Shown: positions 27,304-38,863, counted from the first letter of the stretch. The stretch: 64,000 bases of DNA from Volvariella volvacea V23 (GCA_000349905.1 KB722750.1:393727-457726); one strand, 5' to 3'. Notes: generated by a model not told the origin, from the letters alone. Numbers and translations are program-made.

Positions 27304-28291
27304 TGTAAATCTTGAATGCGTGTGCTTTGGATTTGCTGGCTACATCGACGTCGAGCATGTTCAGGTTATATACCAGCAGCCCTCCTCCGTATGGATAATC
27401 GCTCTACGTAGACATGTTGACACCATTTTACAAAGCAAACGCTGTCGATGCGAAGTATTGCACCTCTTTGGAAGCGTTGCGAGAGTCTTACAAAGTAGCG
27501 ACCATCATTGCCTGCTGAGGCTCGACTCGCCCACGGAGATCTGCACGAACGGAGATTGCCACAGATCGGCCCGGCGGCAATAGCCCTTTATGCGTCATCA
27601 AGTGGGCTTTAGGCGGTCAGTGAGTCAGCTCGGGCGGTTATTTCGCGCCCCGTTATGGGTCGAGATTCTCTGCACTCCTTACCAACCCTCCTCGTTCTGA
27701 CGCCTCGGATTAGCTGCTTGCTAATGTATAACGTCTTGTCGTTTCTCGGCAACTTAGGGGACAGCTGAAATGCAAAGAGGTATGTCCTTACCTTAGGAGG
27801 CAGCAAGTACCCGAGCTTTCTAAGTTGCCGTGAGTTCTTGACACCACAAAAGGTGATACAGGCGGCGTCTAGGTGAACTTGAATCTTTGCAGGAGAACTC
27901 CGATGGTTCCGTGCAGTGCTTCTCATTAGGATGGGACTTACGGTACAACGATGACGGATGCAAGGCTTGGGTGGCTCCTTGTCGACGGGGTGCAGGAACT
28001 GGCTATTCCCTCAAGCTCATCTGAACCTTCAATTCCCTGCGTAGATATTTCTTAATACTGCTGGTCGAGTGCCGTTGTAGCTTGCAGAACTAGAAATTGC
28101 ATGGTCGGAGCGTCTGCATGTCTGACATGGACATCGTACGAACATCCGCTCGTTGCTTCGTCGTGTACAAGTTGTCCTTTGCACCATGAGTTTGCGCCAG
28201 CCTCGACGCACACGTGCACGCGACTTTTGAGGGGCAGAATACTTTGCTTAGTCAGCACACTTTTGTTTCCTCGGCTTGCTCGCTGCCCACC
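27304..28291. other. divergent intergenic region
   Basis: About 1 kb between OYE 2 (minus) and Rpb7 (plus). It holds the OYE 2 TATA box at 27366-27372. Short frames here have no recognisable content. Confidence 0.45.
27366..27372 (-). promoter_or_regulatory. TATA box of OYE 2
   Basis: TATATAA on the minus strand, 63-69 bp upstream of the ATG at 27303. The spacing matches that of OYE 1. Confidence 0.45.
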
Positions 28292-29092
28292 ATGTTCTTC
28301 ATCGTAAGTAGCCCTTGCGATCCATGTTCCCTCCTCACACCCACAAAAAACAACAACAACAATGCTTTAGAAAGAGCTAACTCACACCATCCTCCTCCAT
28401 CCCTCCTACTTTGGGCCTCAAATGCTCACCTTCCTCGAGTCAAAGCTGTACTCTGACGTCGAAGGGACGTGTTCGGGTCAATTTGGATATATTATCGCCG
28501 TGGTGTCGATATTGGACATTGGGAAGGGTATGGTGCTGAGCGGCAGCGGGCAAGCTGAGTTTGTGACGCGCTATCGCGCCATCGTGTTCAAGCCCTTCAA
28601 GGGCGAAGTTGTCGATGGTGTCGTGAACAATGTCGTCAAGGTGTGTGGGTTGCTGTCTGTTCAGACTCCTACCGAGAGCTGTGTTTGCTGGGTGGGCGCG
28701 TGGCGTGGAATGGTGGGCTAATGCCGACTCTGTAGATGGGGTTCTTTGCGGACGTTGGACCGTTGACGGTCTTTGTGTCACATCAAGTACGTGTCATCGG
28801 TACCACAAAGGATGCAGTGCATTCACCATCTTGCAATCGTCGCATCTTGTCCTCTAGCTGATGGGTCCCGACATGAAATTCGATCCCAACGCGAGCCCTC
28901 CCTGTTTCGCTTCCGAAGACCAAATCATCGAGAAGAGCACCCGTGTACGGCTAAAGATTGTCGGAACTCGCGTTGACGCAACAGAGATTGTGAGTCTTGT
29001 CGTTTGCGATGCGGTAGCTACTTGATCAACATATGACGTTCTAGTTCGCGATTGGCACAATCAAGGAGGATCATCTCGGAGTCATTGACTAA
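28292..29092 (+). CDS. rpb7: RNA polymerase II subunit Rpb7
   Basis: Rpb7 forms the Rpb4/Rpb7 stalk of RNA polymerase II and binds emerging RNA. Five exons join in frame: 28292-28303, 28371-28640, 28736-28786, 28858-28989 and 29045-29092. They give 170 residues, against 171 in yeast. The first exon codes only MFFI, and exon 2 continues with [18 protein letters not shown], the nearly invariant Rpb7 N-terminus. Further signatures are the [12 protein letters not shown] loop, [30 protein letters not shown], and the C-terminal OB part ([33 protein letters not shown]). The five introns-and-exons plan uses only GT-AG introns of 55-95 nt. Everything expected is present. Confidence 0.97.
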
Positions 29093-29793
29093 TCCACCCC
29101 GATTCTCTGCTGTTGTCGACCGCCAAAAAGGAATACTTTTTCTCTAAAGCACGGCCCAGAGCACTCCTCTCTCGCTATACTTCTTGCGCCTGCTGAACAA
29201 TAGTATCATCCTCGAACGACAATTCAACTACTAGATAGGCAAACACGCACGGCACCGTCTTCAGTCGACCCTTTCAAACCCCTCTTTTCCCCTCATGGCC
29301 TCATTGCTTTCCCATACTGTATTTTAACCCTGATATATAGTCGCATAGTACCCTCAGCCCTCCTCGCTGTGATGATGCTCAAAATTGATATCAATTGCAA
29401 CTCTTACTTACCCTGCACCCTCCATTCCCGCGTGAGAATCTGAAGCCTCAAGGACGATGTGGCATAACTATGGGAGTATATTCAATCAATACTTTACCAA
29501 AAAAACATGAAGCTAAGAAGAAAGTAGTATCATGTCTAAACAAGACAAGAAATGAATAACCTAGTGGAGACATGGTAAACAAAAAAAAAAATAGAGTGAA
29601 TGAATCAAAAAGAGTCGTAACATGTCATGACCATAACTGCAACGTCCTGCGTGATATCAATGAGTGGTAATCTAAATGCACTAGATGTTCGTTGTTGCGA
29701 TATATGCATGAGGTGGGTAGGTATGCTGCGAGATGAGTGGAATGCCTATGCTTATGAACAAATCGTGCCGTGTCCTGATATGTAGTGTGCTCG
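29093..29793. other. intergenic stretch between convergent genes
   Basis: Holds the 3' ends of Rpb7 and the RanBP1-domain gene. It contains a run of about 12 A near 29580. Nothing else was recognised. Confidence 0.45.
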
Positions 29794-32448
29794 TTATGCC
29801 TGCGCTTTCGACTTGACGCTCTCCACCAAGGATTCTGCAAACTCTTTGAAATCCTTCTTGGATGCATTTCGTCCGGGCTGGGATTGCGAAGTGAGTTATA
29901 TCAATCGCTATAGAGGAAAACGAGGATTTTACCTTGAGAGCGTAGACGACAAGCTCGTCTTTCCATTGCTCCCTAGGAACATCCTTCTTCTCAACAAGCT
30001 CCCTCACAATAACCCGGAGCGTGTTCTCCTCAGACTCGTACGAACACCGCATCACCGTCTGAATGCGTATGTTCATCGAAACCTGCCACAGCGGTTCGCG
30101 GCGGAAGACTGCCAGTGAACGCGTAAACGGCCTCTCATCAGCGTCCCACGCGCAAAGAAAGGCTCAACAACGGGACAATGACAACTCACGCATTCGCCTC
30201 CCCAGCGTCTTCCTATCCGACAAGACCTTCAAGTTGCCCAACACGCCTCCAGAAAAGCCCTTGTTCCCGCGGTTGACGAAGAGCTTGATGCTCTTCAACT
30301 CGGTCTCCACGTCTTCGTCCTCTTCTCCTGTGACACCTGTATAGTTTCGCAAATGCCATGTTCAGTTCCGTTTATACCCAGACGTCGGGGAAAGAGGCAA
30401 GGTTAAGCGCATAAAAAAGCAAGTTGGGGTGGGAAAGGCAAGGAGGAGCAAACCGTGTCCAGGTCCACAAAGTGCAAATAACACGAATTGCAAGTCGTAC
30501 GTCGCGTCGCGTCGTGTTTGTGTTGAGCAGATTTGAAGAAAAACAACCCAAAAAAGAGGTGGGGCAGCGTTGAAGCGCATTTAACGATCACTCCGTCGAA
30601 ACACAAAAAAGGACACAACGAAAAACGAGGAGATGTATACTGACGTTGGATAGGCGCCTTTGCCAAATCGTCGTTCGTACACGTAGCCGCCGTGATGGCG
30701 TGCCCGTCGTCGTTGTTGGCCTTTGACTTTTTCGCTTTTACCTTGACCGGATTCTCCAGCTGCGTCGACGGCTCGGCTTCTCTTGCTGGCGACTGCGATT
30801 GCGACACGGCCCTGGCCTGTGAGCCGTCCTTGTCCTTGTCCTCGTCCTCGTGGGATTCTTGTCTGACGCGGACCCGTTTCGCTCGTCCCCGTCCCCTTTG
30901 GTCTTCGGCTGCAGCGTCTTGCGTGCCTTGGAGGGGGACGCTGTTGATGTCCTCCTGACTATTGTGAGCAGATGCCCAGATGGAAGCTCTGGCGTTGGGA
31001 GATTGAGTGGATGCATTGGCGAATGGTGAGGCGGTGCCGGCAAAGGACGCGAATCCTCCCGATCCCAATACGCGCTGCAAGATGAATTGAATCAAAATCA
31101 GCGATTCTTCAAGTGCGGGAAAGGGAATATAGCCTACGGAGGGTGTCTTTGGGAACGATGTTGATGAGAAAGATCCCTGGCTTTGATACGATGCAAATGA
31201 TGATCCGTGGAGCGTAGACGATGAAGATGTCTTTGCGATGGTTGCGAAAGGAGAGGCACCTCCGAACGAAGAGAATCCGAATCCAGTGGACGATTTAAAG
31301 GGCTAGAGAGAACAGATTAGTCCCAGGATTAGAAGAAAGAGATGTCACGAACAGGAGGTGTCTTTGGAGGTTCGGGCAAAGCGGAGATGTTGGCGTCCTG
31401 GGTCTGAATAGAGTCAGATTTAGCTATGGTGGCAAAGAAACATCAACCTACAGCCTCTTGGGTATCCTGTTCTATAGCGGAAGCTTGTTCTAGGTTTGAT
31501 GATGGGATGATCGTGTTCGAGGTAGCAACGGTAGCCGATTCCAAGGGTGATTCCTGTGTGTGCTGAGCTTCTGGAAGCGGTTGCACGACTGGTGGTGAAG
31601 GAGCACGAGACTGCGGGTTGCTTCGGCCTGCGTCTTCCTTGGCCTGAATGCATGCGTGTGAGTTTGCTCACGTTCCAGGTGAAGAGAGTGACAATACCTT
31701 TTCTTCTGTGTCGGATGAAGGGGTTCGGCTTCGCTTAAGAGGTGGATAGATAGATTCTAAATTCTATTGAACGAGGATCAGTCTAGAGCTCCTCCCAACA
31801 CGGAACTAGGGCACTCACATAAGGATAACCATAACTCTGATAAAAGAACGCGGGGTGAGTAATCGGCGGAGGAGATAGCAATCTGCACTGACCAAGTTGT
31901 CATCGTCTGATTGGTCATGCAGAGACTTCCTCTTCAAGGAAGCTCGCTTCGGGGGCAATGCAACCACCACAGCGGTCGGGTGGATCAGTTGCGTGGGCTG
32001 TGGCTCTATCGGGTGATTGGTTGATGGGGCTTGCGTGATAGTGGCCGTAGTCGGACGCGTGTTGTCGGCTGTGATAGGCCCAGCAAGGCCAGCTTGGTGG
32101 ACGGGTGCGTCGATAACGGGCTCTTTGACGTCAGAAATAGGCTCCTCTGTGGGTGCCACTGCTGTATCCTTCTCTGACAGCAGAGGTGTTTCATTTGCAT
32201 GACCTGCCTCGTTCACGGCATCGCTGGAGGCATGATCGATAGGGCGTTGAGAAGGGTTGCGGTAAGGGTACCACGTTGGAAGAAAGGGAGCGTTAAGAAG
32301 GCACTTGCGAGTAAAGATTGAATAATGCTCACGTATTGGGGGATTGTGTTGGGCTGGCGAGTCTTCTCCCGCAAGCAATGCCCACAGTAGCAGCAATGGT
32401 CGCAACGCCGTACATCACAAAGTTGTTGAACTCTCCAACAGGGAACAT
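29794..32448 (-). CDS. RanBP1-domain protein (Nup50/Yrb2-like) with an N-terminal hydrophobic segment
   Basis: A multi-exon minus-strand gene. The C-terminal third is a Ran-binding domain: TGEEDEDVETELKSIKLFV, KGFSGGVLGNLKVL, IRIQTVMRCSYESEENTLRV, then DELVVYALK and a final KEFAESLVESV helix. Before it lie a basic/acidic linker and an FG-bearing part (STGFGFSSFGGASPFA near 31270). This plan is typical of Nup50 and yeast Yrb2, which act with Ran in nuclear export. The most 5' exon found starts at the ATG at 32448 and codes GEFNNFVMYGVATIAATVGI, a clear hydrophobic segment followed by CGRR. It joins through an intron of about 108 nt in phase to the DAVNEAGHANE exon, and then to an acidic Thr/Pro-rich region and KRASLKRKSLHDQSDDDN, a likely nuclear signal. 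The domain call is strong. The membrane anchor depends on this first exon being right. Confidence 0.8.
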
Positions 32449-33651
32449 GTATCAGGGATGGTGGAGAATGCCACAAGGGAGCTCAGGACGAAAGTCGTAT
32501 GAGATCCCGAATCGCTGAATCGCTGAGTTGTTGTTCAGAGAAGATGGAAGGGAATACAAGTAGGGTTTTACAGTAGAGTTTGAACTGAAATGAAACTCGG
32601 TAAGCCCGGCTTGCTGCGCAAAAGGGATGGATGATCACTGCCTTGGCTTCGCGATAGACGCTCAGCCGCAGTGAATGTTATGACGTGAATGCACACGAGC
32701 GCCACTGGACAGCATCGCGATAAAACATGGGTGCACGATAAGGTTAATGAATCATATCACAACCTCTTCGCTGTCCGCACCGGACGTAGGACATGGACGA
32801 AACACTTACAGCTGCCAGTTCCCAACACACACGCCAACGAGAGTAAGTGATGCGGGCGTGAGATTCGATAGCGAGTGCCCAGCTTACGGATCAAGACCGT
32901 CGCGTTCAACGACTGCAGCAATATGTTGTGTTGAGAGAGGAAGGAGAGAGGGAACCGAAATAATCGAGCTCGGAGGCTGATGCGAGGGTATGGGAGCAGA
33001 GCAAAACAAAGCAGCAAATGACGGGAAAAATGGATGGCGCTGAGAACGGTGGTGACGCTCCTGCCCTTTCTCGCATGTCGCCTCGCGTTTAACACGCGTC
33101 CCAAGATGGCTCAGTGATGCCACCCCAACACGTGTCAGCCAATATAAAGCGACCCGGCCACATCCTCGTCATCGTCGCCGACGCTGGGCACGAAGACGCG
33201 AGAGGCGCACAGGCTCTCCTGCACTGTGCGACACATAATTCCAGTTTGCGTCTGGCCAGGCCAGTCGGCGACTCGGCGGCCTCTTCATCAGCTGATGGGC
33301 CGCCACACCAGACACCCACATACTCATCCACACCCGCGACGCCCAGGAACTGCAACAGGACAAATTCCAGCATGACCACGTGTACACTGGACTGTGTGTT
33401 GTTCGCTTCTGGGCAGTAATCGCAGATGACTACTTCCTGGTCCTGCGATGAACTCTGTCGACCTTGGGTTGGTTGATTTGCTTCTGTCATAGCCCCTGTT
33501 CGTGGTTGCTATGTGCGGAAGGCGTGTAGAGAGAAGAACCTGGCGGGTTGCTACCTCTGGAATGGGGTGCTGATAGAGGGCACAAAAGCCCGTCTAAATC
33601 CTTGTCTCCAGTACCCTTGCAGCCTCGCCCCCAACTGTTCGTGATTCAGGT
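32449..33651. other. divergent intergenic region
   Basis: About 1.2 kb between the RanBP1-domain gene (minus) and the first F-box-like gene (plus). Several frames overlap here, including a 133-codon one on the minus strand (33089-33490) whose Cys/Trp-rich composition does not look conserved. No gene is called. Confidence 0.4.
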
Positions 33652-35142
33652 ATGTCTATTCACTGCACTGATGTCGAGCAGCAATTCCCACCAGCGAACG
33701 CGATCCTATCAGGCAGATACATGACTACCCACGCCGGAGCTAGCCCTGCACACAGAACTCAGGACTCTGAGAGTCTCGCACTGACGCGAGAGCGCAATAG
33801 CTCGCTACCATCGCATCGAATTCCCCCAGAAATTATATCCTGCATCACTGCACTTCTCAACGATCTGCAAGACGTGAAGCGCGATGGGAATCTCGTGATC
33901 CAAGGATCTTATGTCCAGAGAGTACACTTTACCAGCATCTGCCACTACTGGCGCGCTGCAGCCATCAACGATGCTTTACTTTGGACTTGCATCAACTTCA
34001 ATTATCCTGAGCTCGTCCCTACCGTCATTCAGCGCTCCAAAAATCTCCCGCTTTCCGTCCACTTTTCTACCAATCACAAATCGCGAATAGATCTGCCAGA
34101 ACTACGACGCGCTATTGCAGCCGTCAAGAAAGAACTTTATCGCATTCACTACATGCACCTGTCTCCGCACTACCGCGTCCGGGAGTTACTACGCGATCTA
34201 TTCGTCGACACCCAAACGCCTCGGCCTCCGCTTCGGAAATTGACGCTGGACTACGTCTCCTTCTACAACACCGAAGACTTCCGCCTCCTCCCCTGCTCAA
34301 CGCTCACCCACCTCTCCCTCTCCGACTACAAGCGATACGCCCTGATCGACCTTATTGATACCCTTCATTCATTACCCCGTCTAAAATACCTGAAACTCGT
34401 TCGAACTCTGCCGTACCTTAATGACGCCTCTACACCACCCACCCAGGCTGACCTCCTCCGAGTCCCCTTCCCTGCACCGCCTATACTCGTGCTTGAGGAC
34501 CTGATGGAGACCGCCTATTGCTTCCTCTCACAAGTCACATTCACGCGGCGCCCCTTGATGTTTGGCCTTACGTGCCGTCCGCGCGTGAGGTACCAGCCCG
34601 GCGAGCAAGGCAGCGGGGAGTACCCCCTCGATCATCTCGTCGGCGTTTTTGCGTCAAAGTGGAGGACGGCGACGGAGGCGGCTCCCGGGCCAGATCGGTC
34701 TGTAGAACCTACTACCAGTATCCGCACTTTGGAACTCGCCGCGTCGTTGGGTGGTGGTGGTAATGGTTGCGATGTAGGAGATATATGCGCTACGTTTGCG
34801 AGTTGCGATCGGTCCGGGTTATTGGCGCGAGCTGGTTCTGTGGGAGAAGAGGCTGAAGGCGGATGTGCCGGATGGGGGGGAGAGTCGCGGTTCGTGTTGC
34901 GGGTGCATCGGTACAAGTGGAGAGCGGGGGACGCGTCGGTGGAGTATCGGGATTGTCTCGTGCGGTTGGTTGATGGGCTACCCATTGGGAAAGTCACCCG
35001 CTGTCATCTTCAGTTGCCGAGCATGTTGGATGACATACCAGAGCTGGTCATGTCCCGAATGGGGTTGTTAAAGGAGTGTAGGAAGGCACAAGATAGTGAA
35101 GGAGTACACCTGGAGTTTGTGCCTACCACACCTTGTGATTGA
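33652..35142 (+). CDS. F-box-like protein, tandem copy 1
   Basis: Intronless, up to 496 residues from the ATG at 33652; the ATG at 33721 is an alternative start. It begins with a Ser/Glu stretch and an F-box-like helix pair (LPSHRIPPEIISCITALL), then the family motif HFTSICHYWRAAAINDALLW and a leucine-rich middle (LRKLTLDYVSFY, TLTHLSLSDY, LPRLKYLKLV). F-box proteins recruit targets to SCF ubiquitin ligases through Skp1. This one belongs to a family that is highly expanded and variable in mushrooms, and its targets are unknown. A second conserved block near the C-terminus (YKWRAGD-SVEYRDC) is shared with both neighbours. A Gly-rich patch near residue 365 is specific to this copy. Assignment as F-box is by resemblance. 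Confidence 0.8.
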   Translation: MSIHCTDVEQQFPPANAILSGRYMTTHAGASPAHRTQDSESLALTRERNSSLPSHRIPPEIISCITALLNDLQDVKRDGNLVIQGSYVQRVHFTSICHYWRAAAINDALLWTCINFNYPELVPTVIQRSKNLPLSVHFSTNHKSRIDLPELRRAIAAVKKELYRIHYMHLSPHYRVRELLRDLFVDTQTPRPPLRKLTLDYVSFYNTEDFRLLPCSTLTHLSLSDYKRYALIDLIDTLHSLPRLKYLKLVRTLPYLNDASTPPTQADLLRVPFPAPPILVLEDLMETAYCFLSQVTFTRRPLMFGLTCRPRVRYQPGEQGSGEYPLDHLVGVFASKWRTATEAAPGPDRSVEPTTSIRTLELAASLGGGGNGCDVGDICATFASCDRSGLLARAGSVGEEAEGGCAGWGGESRFVLRVHRYKWRAGDASVEYRDCLVRLVDGLPIGKVTRCHLQLPSMLDDIPELVMSRMGLLKECRKAQDSEGVHLEFVPTTPCD

Positions 35143-35580
35143 TTTAGTTCTCTCGTGAGGTCAGTCGCCATACTTTCTGGCACATATGAACGCAGGAGGC
35201 TGACAAGCGTTCTCGTAAGATTGGCTCAATGTTTTGCAGCATAGGTGTAGCAATCTGCCTAGGAAATTATCTACTAATTTTTCATTCCATTGGAGCATAT
35301 TCCCTGCACTAAAACGCTTTTTTGTGTCTGGTTACGATGGTGTTGATGTCCTATAACGACCCCAGCCTAATCCCGTGAATGTGCGGAGGCCTATTTTCAG
35401 ATATACTCGGCCTGAGATTTTACACGGCAGCGGAAGCAGTGTCCGAGATTATTAGCATCCGCTCCGTTGCACGAGTCCATAATACGTTTTTTCAGAGCTC
35501 TTCTTGCCATCACCCCACCGGTAAGCTCTCGTGCAACCATTCTACCCTCTGTGACGCAAATTTATCTAAGGAAAGACATT
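35143..35580. other. intergenic stretch
   Basis: Spacer between F-box-like copies 1 and 2. No gene is seen. Confidence 0.4.
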
Positions 35581-36918
35581 ATGTCCTCATTCTTGCACGC
35601 CACCCATCATCAGGCAGTCCCCGGAATGATTTGCGAGCTGGATGATAGAATCGAGGCCTTGGATGCAGAAAGCATCGCCTTGCGACGCTACCGAAACAGC
35701 TTACTCCCAATCTTCCAAATTCCTGCAGACATATTGTCCCGAATCCACCTTTTCCTGCTCGATGAACCAGCAACAGAAGATCGTGGAAGGAATCTCACCA
35801 TCGAACGGCCATATCTCCAAAGGTTTTATATCTCGGGTATCTGCCACTATTGGCGTACCATTGCAATCAACGACTCCCGGCTTTGGAGATGGGTGGATTT
35901 TGAGTATCCTGGCTTCATTCCGCTTATCCTCCAACGGTCCAAGCACTTCCCGCTCTCCGTCCGTCTCCCGTGCAATGTAAACTCCCGTCGCCAAGGGTTT
36001 AAGCGTGCTTTCATCTTGGTACGACACCAGCTCTACCGCGTTCATAATATCTACCTGTTCTCGCAAGCGTCCCCAATCGCTAACCAGCTACGCTTGTTGC
36101 TCGCCCAAACACCAAGATTGCTGCCTCCCCTTAGAAAGTTGACGCTGGGTTACCACTCTCATCATCTCGACGAGGGTTATCACTTGTTATCCTGTCCTAC
36201 ACTCACCCACCTCTCTCTGATCGAATGCAAACGGTATCCGTTGAGCGAGTTTATCTCGATTCTTCAACCCATGCCCCAGCTACAATACCTCAAACTCGTC
36301 CATTGCTTGCCGACACCTGACATACGACATATCACCACGTTCCCTGCCCCAGCTACGCTCATAATCGAAGATAGTCTCAACGCATCTTACAACTTCCTCT
36401 CTCGTATCGCATTGACGCAGCATCCTTCGACATTCGACCTCACGTGTCGTTCTTGTCCCGGGACAGATCCCCGTGATGATCTAGGGTCAACCACGGCTGG
36501 CCACATCCTCAAACTCTTCGCGTCCCATTGGACGATCGGGCACGTCCACAGCTTGGAGCTGTTCGCTGCACCGCTCCATCCCAGTGATCCCCGAGTCGAG
36601 GACATGCGTGCAGTCTTTTCGCAGTACACCCACACTGGCAGCAACACAGGGAATCGAGATACACTGTCGCGGTTCACTGTGGAGTTTTCTCAGTACAAGT
36701 GGAGAACGAGCGACCATTCGTCGGAGTATGAGGGGTACTTTGCGGCGTTGGTCAATCAACACCGTTTGGATGGTGCTAGGGACTGCCGTATCAGCGTTCC
36801 ACACCCGCTGGGACAGCTACTGCACGTCATCATGGCACGGATGCCTGGTATTGGGGGTCTGAGAAGAACTCAAACGCCGGAGGGGTTGAGTGTTTATTCC
36901 AACTCGAGCTGCCTATAA
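35581..36918 (+). CDS. F-box-like protein, tandem copy 2
   Basis: Intronless, 445 residues from the ATG at 35581. The frame is open further upstream, but only from a non-ATG codon. The N-terminus has the heptad-like LDDRIEALDAESIALRRYRN, followed by the F-box-like helices (LLPIFQIPADILSRIHLFLL) and the FYISGICHYWRTIAINDSRL motif shared with the other copies. Leucine-rich segments follow (LRKLTLGYHS, TLTHLSLIECKRY, MPQLQYLKLVH). The C-terminal YKWRTSDHSSEYEG block is conserved. It is probably a Skp1-binding substrate adaptor with an unknown target. The tandem array and the lack of introns suggest local duplication, probably of an older retroposed copy. Confidence 0.8.
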   Translation: MSSFLHATHHQAVPGMICELDDRIEALDAESIALRRYRNSLLPIFQIPADILSRIHLFLLDEPATEDRGRNLTIERPYLQRFYISGICHYWRTIAINDSRLWRWVDFEYPGFIPLILQRSKHFPLSVRLPCNVNSRRQGFKRAFILVRHQLYRVHNIYLFSQASPIANQLRLLLAQTPRLLPPLRKLTLGYHSHHLDEGYHLLSCPTLTHLSLIECKRYPLSEFISILQPMPQLQYLKLVHCLPTPDIRHITTFPAPATLIIEDSLNASYNFLSRIALTQHPSTFDLTCRSCPGTDPRDDLGSTTAGHILKLFASHWTIGHVHSLELFAAPLHPSDPRVEDMRAVFSQYTHTGSNTGNRDTLSRFTVEFSQYKWRTSDHSSEYEGYFAALVNQHRLDGARDCRISVPHPLGQLLHVIMARMPGIGGLRRTQTPEGLSVYSNSSCL

Positions 36919-37513
36919 TATGACTTTACTCTTTGGTGAGAGTTCATCACCGTCATTCGTTAGACCGCCGTGCTAATGATAGACAATTATTTCCTCCTCC
37001 TCAGGACTCTAGTTTGTCAGGCGAAGCACACACCTAAGATGCAGTAAATTAAAGCAGGCTGTACTCTATTTTTCAGAGGATCTCCGAGTCGATATTAGGT
37101 TCTTTGAATTACTGCTATTATGACGAGTACCCTAGGTGTGGATGGCGCATCAAAAGAGCAGAGAGGCGGGTGTTGAATCTGTTGATGTGCGGCACCACGA
37201 TCGGCCGACCTGGACTCTGCAATCCGAATCCTTTATGCCGACTTGATATCCGCGGATGATATGCGGCAGCCTGTCAGTGATCGCGCTCCCGTTGTGAACC
37301 CCCAAGCGGCTTTGGTAATGGTGCGGAAGGGGCTTCGGGGAAGGGCGTTCACAAAAATTACAACTTGAAACTGCCCGTGCCTTCAACACCTTGGAGCACA
37401 ACTCCTTCACTCGCACAGGCTTTCCAAGTCAGTATAGCATTACCACTTCTCTTCTCCTCGACTGATCGTGATAGCGACACTGCTAAAGGGGATTGACACA
37501 AGATATTACTTAA
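36919..37513. other. intergenic stretch
   Basis: Spacer between F-box-like copies 2 and 3. No gene is seen. Confidence 0.4.
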
Positions 37514-38863
37514 ATGGCCCGCCGCCCCAAAACAGTGCTCATTCCAGCTCTTGATCGCAGAATTCAGGTCATAGATTCCGAACGTCTCGCGCTTCGTCGT
37601 CAGCGCAATAGCTTGGTTCCAATCTTTCGAATACCACCCGAGGTCATGTACCGAATCAACACTTTTATCATCGACGACCCAGACTCAGAAGATCGCGAGC
37701 GAATTTTGACCCTTAGGAGGTCGTACGCCCAGAGAGCGCGGATAACTAGCATCTGCCAATATTGGCGGCAGTGTGCTATCAACGACGCCTGGCTCTGGAC
37801 CTTTTTGGATTTTGGTTATCCTGAGTTTGTCCCCTTGATCCTTCAGCGATCCAAGCATGTTCCGCTCTTCATTCGTTTTGTCACAGAGGGAGACTCAATG
37901 AGTACACCAGAATTAAGGAGCGCTATGAATGCAGCCCAAGGACATATCCATCGAGTCCGCCACCTCTTTCTATTCACACAATATGAATACTCGGACCTGT
38001 TACGCGAACTCTTCGTCGACAGCCAGACACACCCACCCCCTCTTCAGACGTTAACAATGGACTATCGCCTGTTTCCGCAGAGTCAAACATTCAATCTTTT
38101 GTCCTCCTCGACTCTGACTTGTCTCTCTCTCAATGAGCATCTGCATCTCAGCCTGAACAAGCTGGCCGCCATCCTCCGATCTTCACCTCGCTTAAGGTTC
38201 CTCAAGCTCGTTGATTCCTTACCAGAGTGGAATCGCTCTCTACCTCCAACGCAAAACCTCATCCCGTTATGTGTTCCGCCCATACTCGAGATTGAAGATA
38301 GCGTTACTGCATCCCAAAATCTCCTTTCCCGTGTCATATTCGCAGAGCATCCTTCACGGTTCAGGCTTACCTGTCGCCCACGCGCGTCTCGATGGTTTGA
38401 TGATCATCTAAGTTCCTCGTTGGTCGCCGCTGGGCACCTCATGGTCGCCTTTGCATCGAGATGGACAGCCTCATCTGAACACGTCAAACCCATCCGGACA
38501 CTCCATATCGATGCATCCTTGGACCAAGATCTCCGCCGCTTTAGAGGGCTAGCTGCTTCATTTTCCTGCCCAGAACCAACTAACCGGGAGGATGGAAGCG
38601 TTCACCATTCGTCATCGCAGTTTACTGTGCGGCTGCACAGATACACTTGGAGGACGGAGGACCTATCATCGGAATACCAGGATTGCTTTACCCAGATGAT
38701 TGACGTGTTGCCTACCCAGGAAGTGGTTACATGCAGCCTACGAGTGTTATCCTCATTCGACCAACTCCTAAGCGCAATAAGGGAGCGGATGCCCCAATTA
38801 AAACGATGCCACGAATCACACCGCCATGGGGGAGTAAACATTGAGCTTGGGACTGAGTTTTGA
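37514..38863 (+). CDS. F-box-like protein, tandem copy 3
   Basis: Intronless, 449 residues from the ATG at 37514. It is closest in layout to copy 2: IPALDRRIQVIDSERLALRR, then SLVPIFRIPPEVMYRINTFI, then ITSICQYWRQCAINDAWLW and FGYPEFVPLILQRSKHVPLF. The leucine-rich middle has TLTCLSLNEHLHLSLNKL and SPRLRFLKLVDSLP. The C-terminal YTWRTEDLSSEYQDC block ends the conserved part. The three proteins keep the same blocks at the same spacing while the rest diverges, as expected for adaptors with changing targets. Confidence 0.8.
   Translation: MARRPKTVLIPALDRRIQVIDSERLALRRQRNSLVPIFRIPPEVMYRINTFIIDDPDSEDRERILTLRRSYAQRARITSICQYWRQCAINDAWLWTFLDFGYPEFVPLILQRSKHVPLFIRFVTEGDSMSTPELRSAMNAAQGHIHRVRHLFLFTQYEYSDLLRELFVDSQTHPPPLQTLTMDYRLFPQSQTFNLLSSSTLTCLSLNEHLHLSLNKLAAILRSSPRLRFLKLVDSLPEWNRSLPPTQNLIPLCVPPILEIEDSVTASQNLLSRVIFAEHPSRFRLTCRPRASRWFDDHLSSSLVAAGHLMVAFASRWTASSEHVKPIRTLHIDASLDQDLRRFRGLAASFSCPEPTNREDGSVHHSSSQFTVRLHRYTWRTEDLSSEYQDCFTQMIDVLPTQEVVTCSLRVLSSFDQLLSAIRERMPQLKRCHESHRHGGVNIELGTEF

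Noticed and set aside
33089..33490. 133-codon minus-strand frame upstream of the F-box cluster
   Set aside because: High Cys/Trp/Met content, no family resemblance, and overlapping frames on the other strand. It cannot be supported as a gene.
35467..35580. Longer N-terminus for F-box-like copy 2
   Set aside because: It would start at a TTG codon. The ATG at 35581 fits the start of the family alignment.
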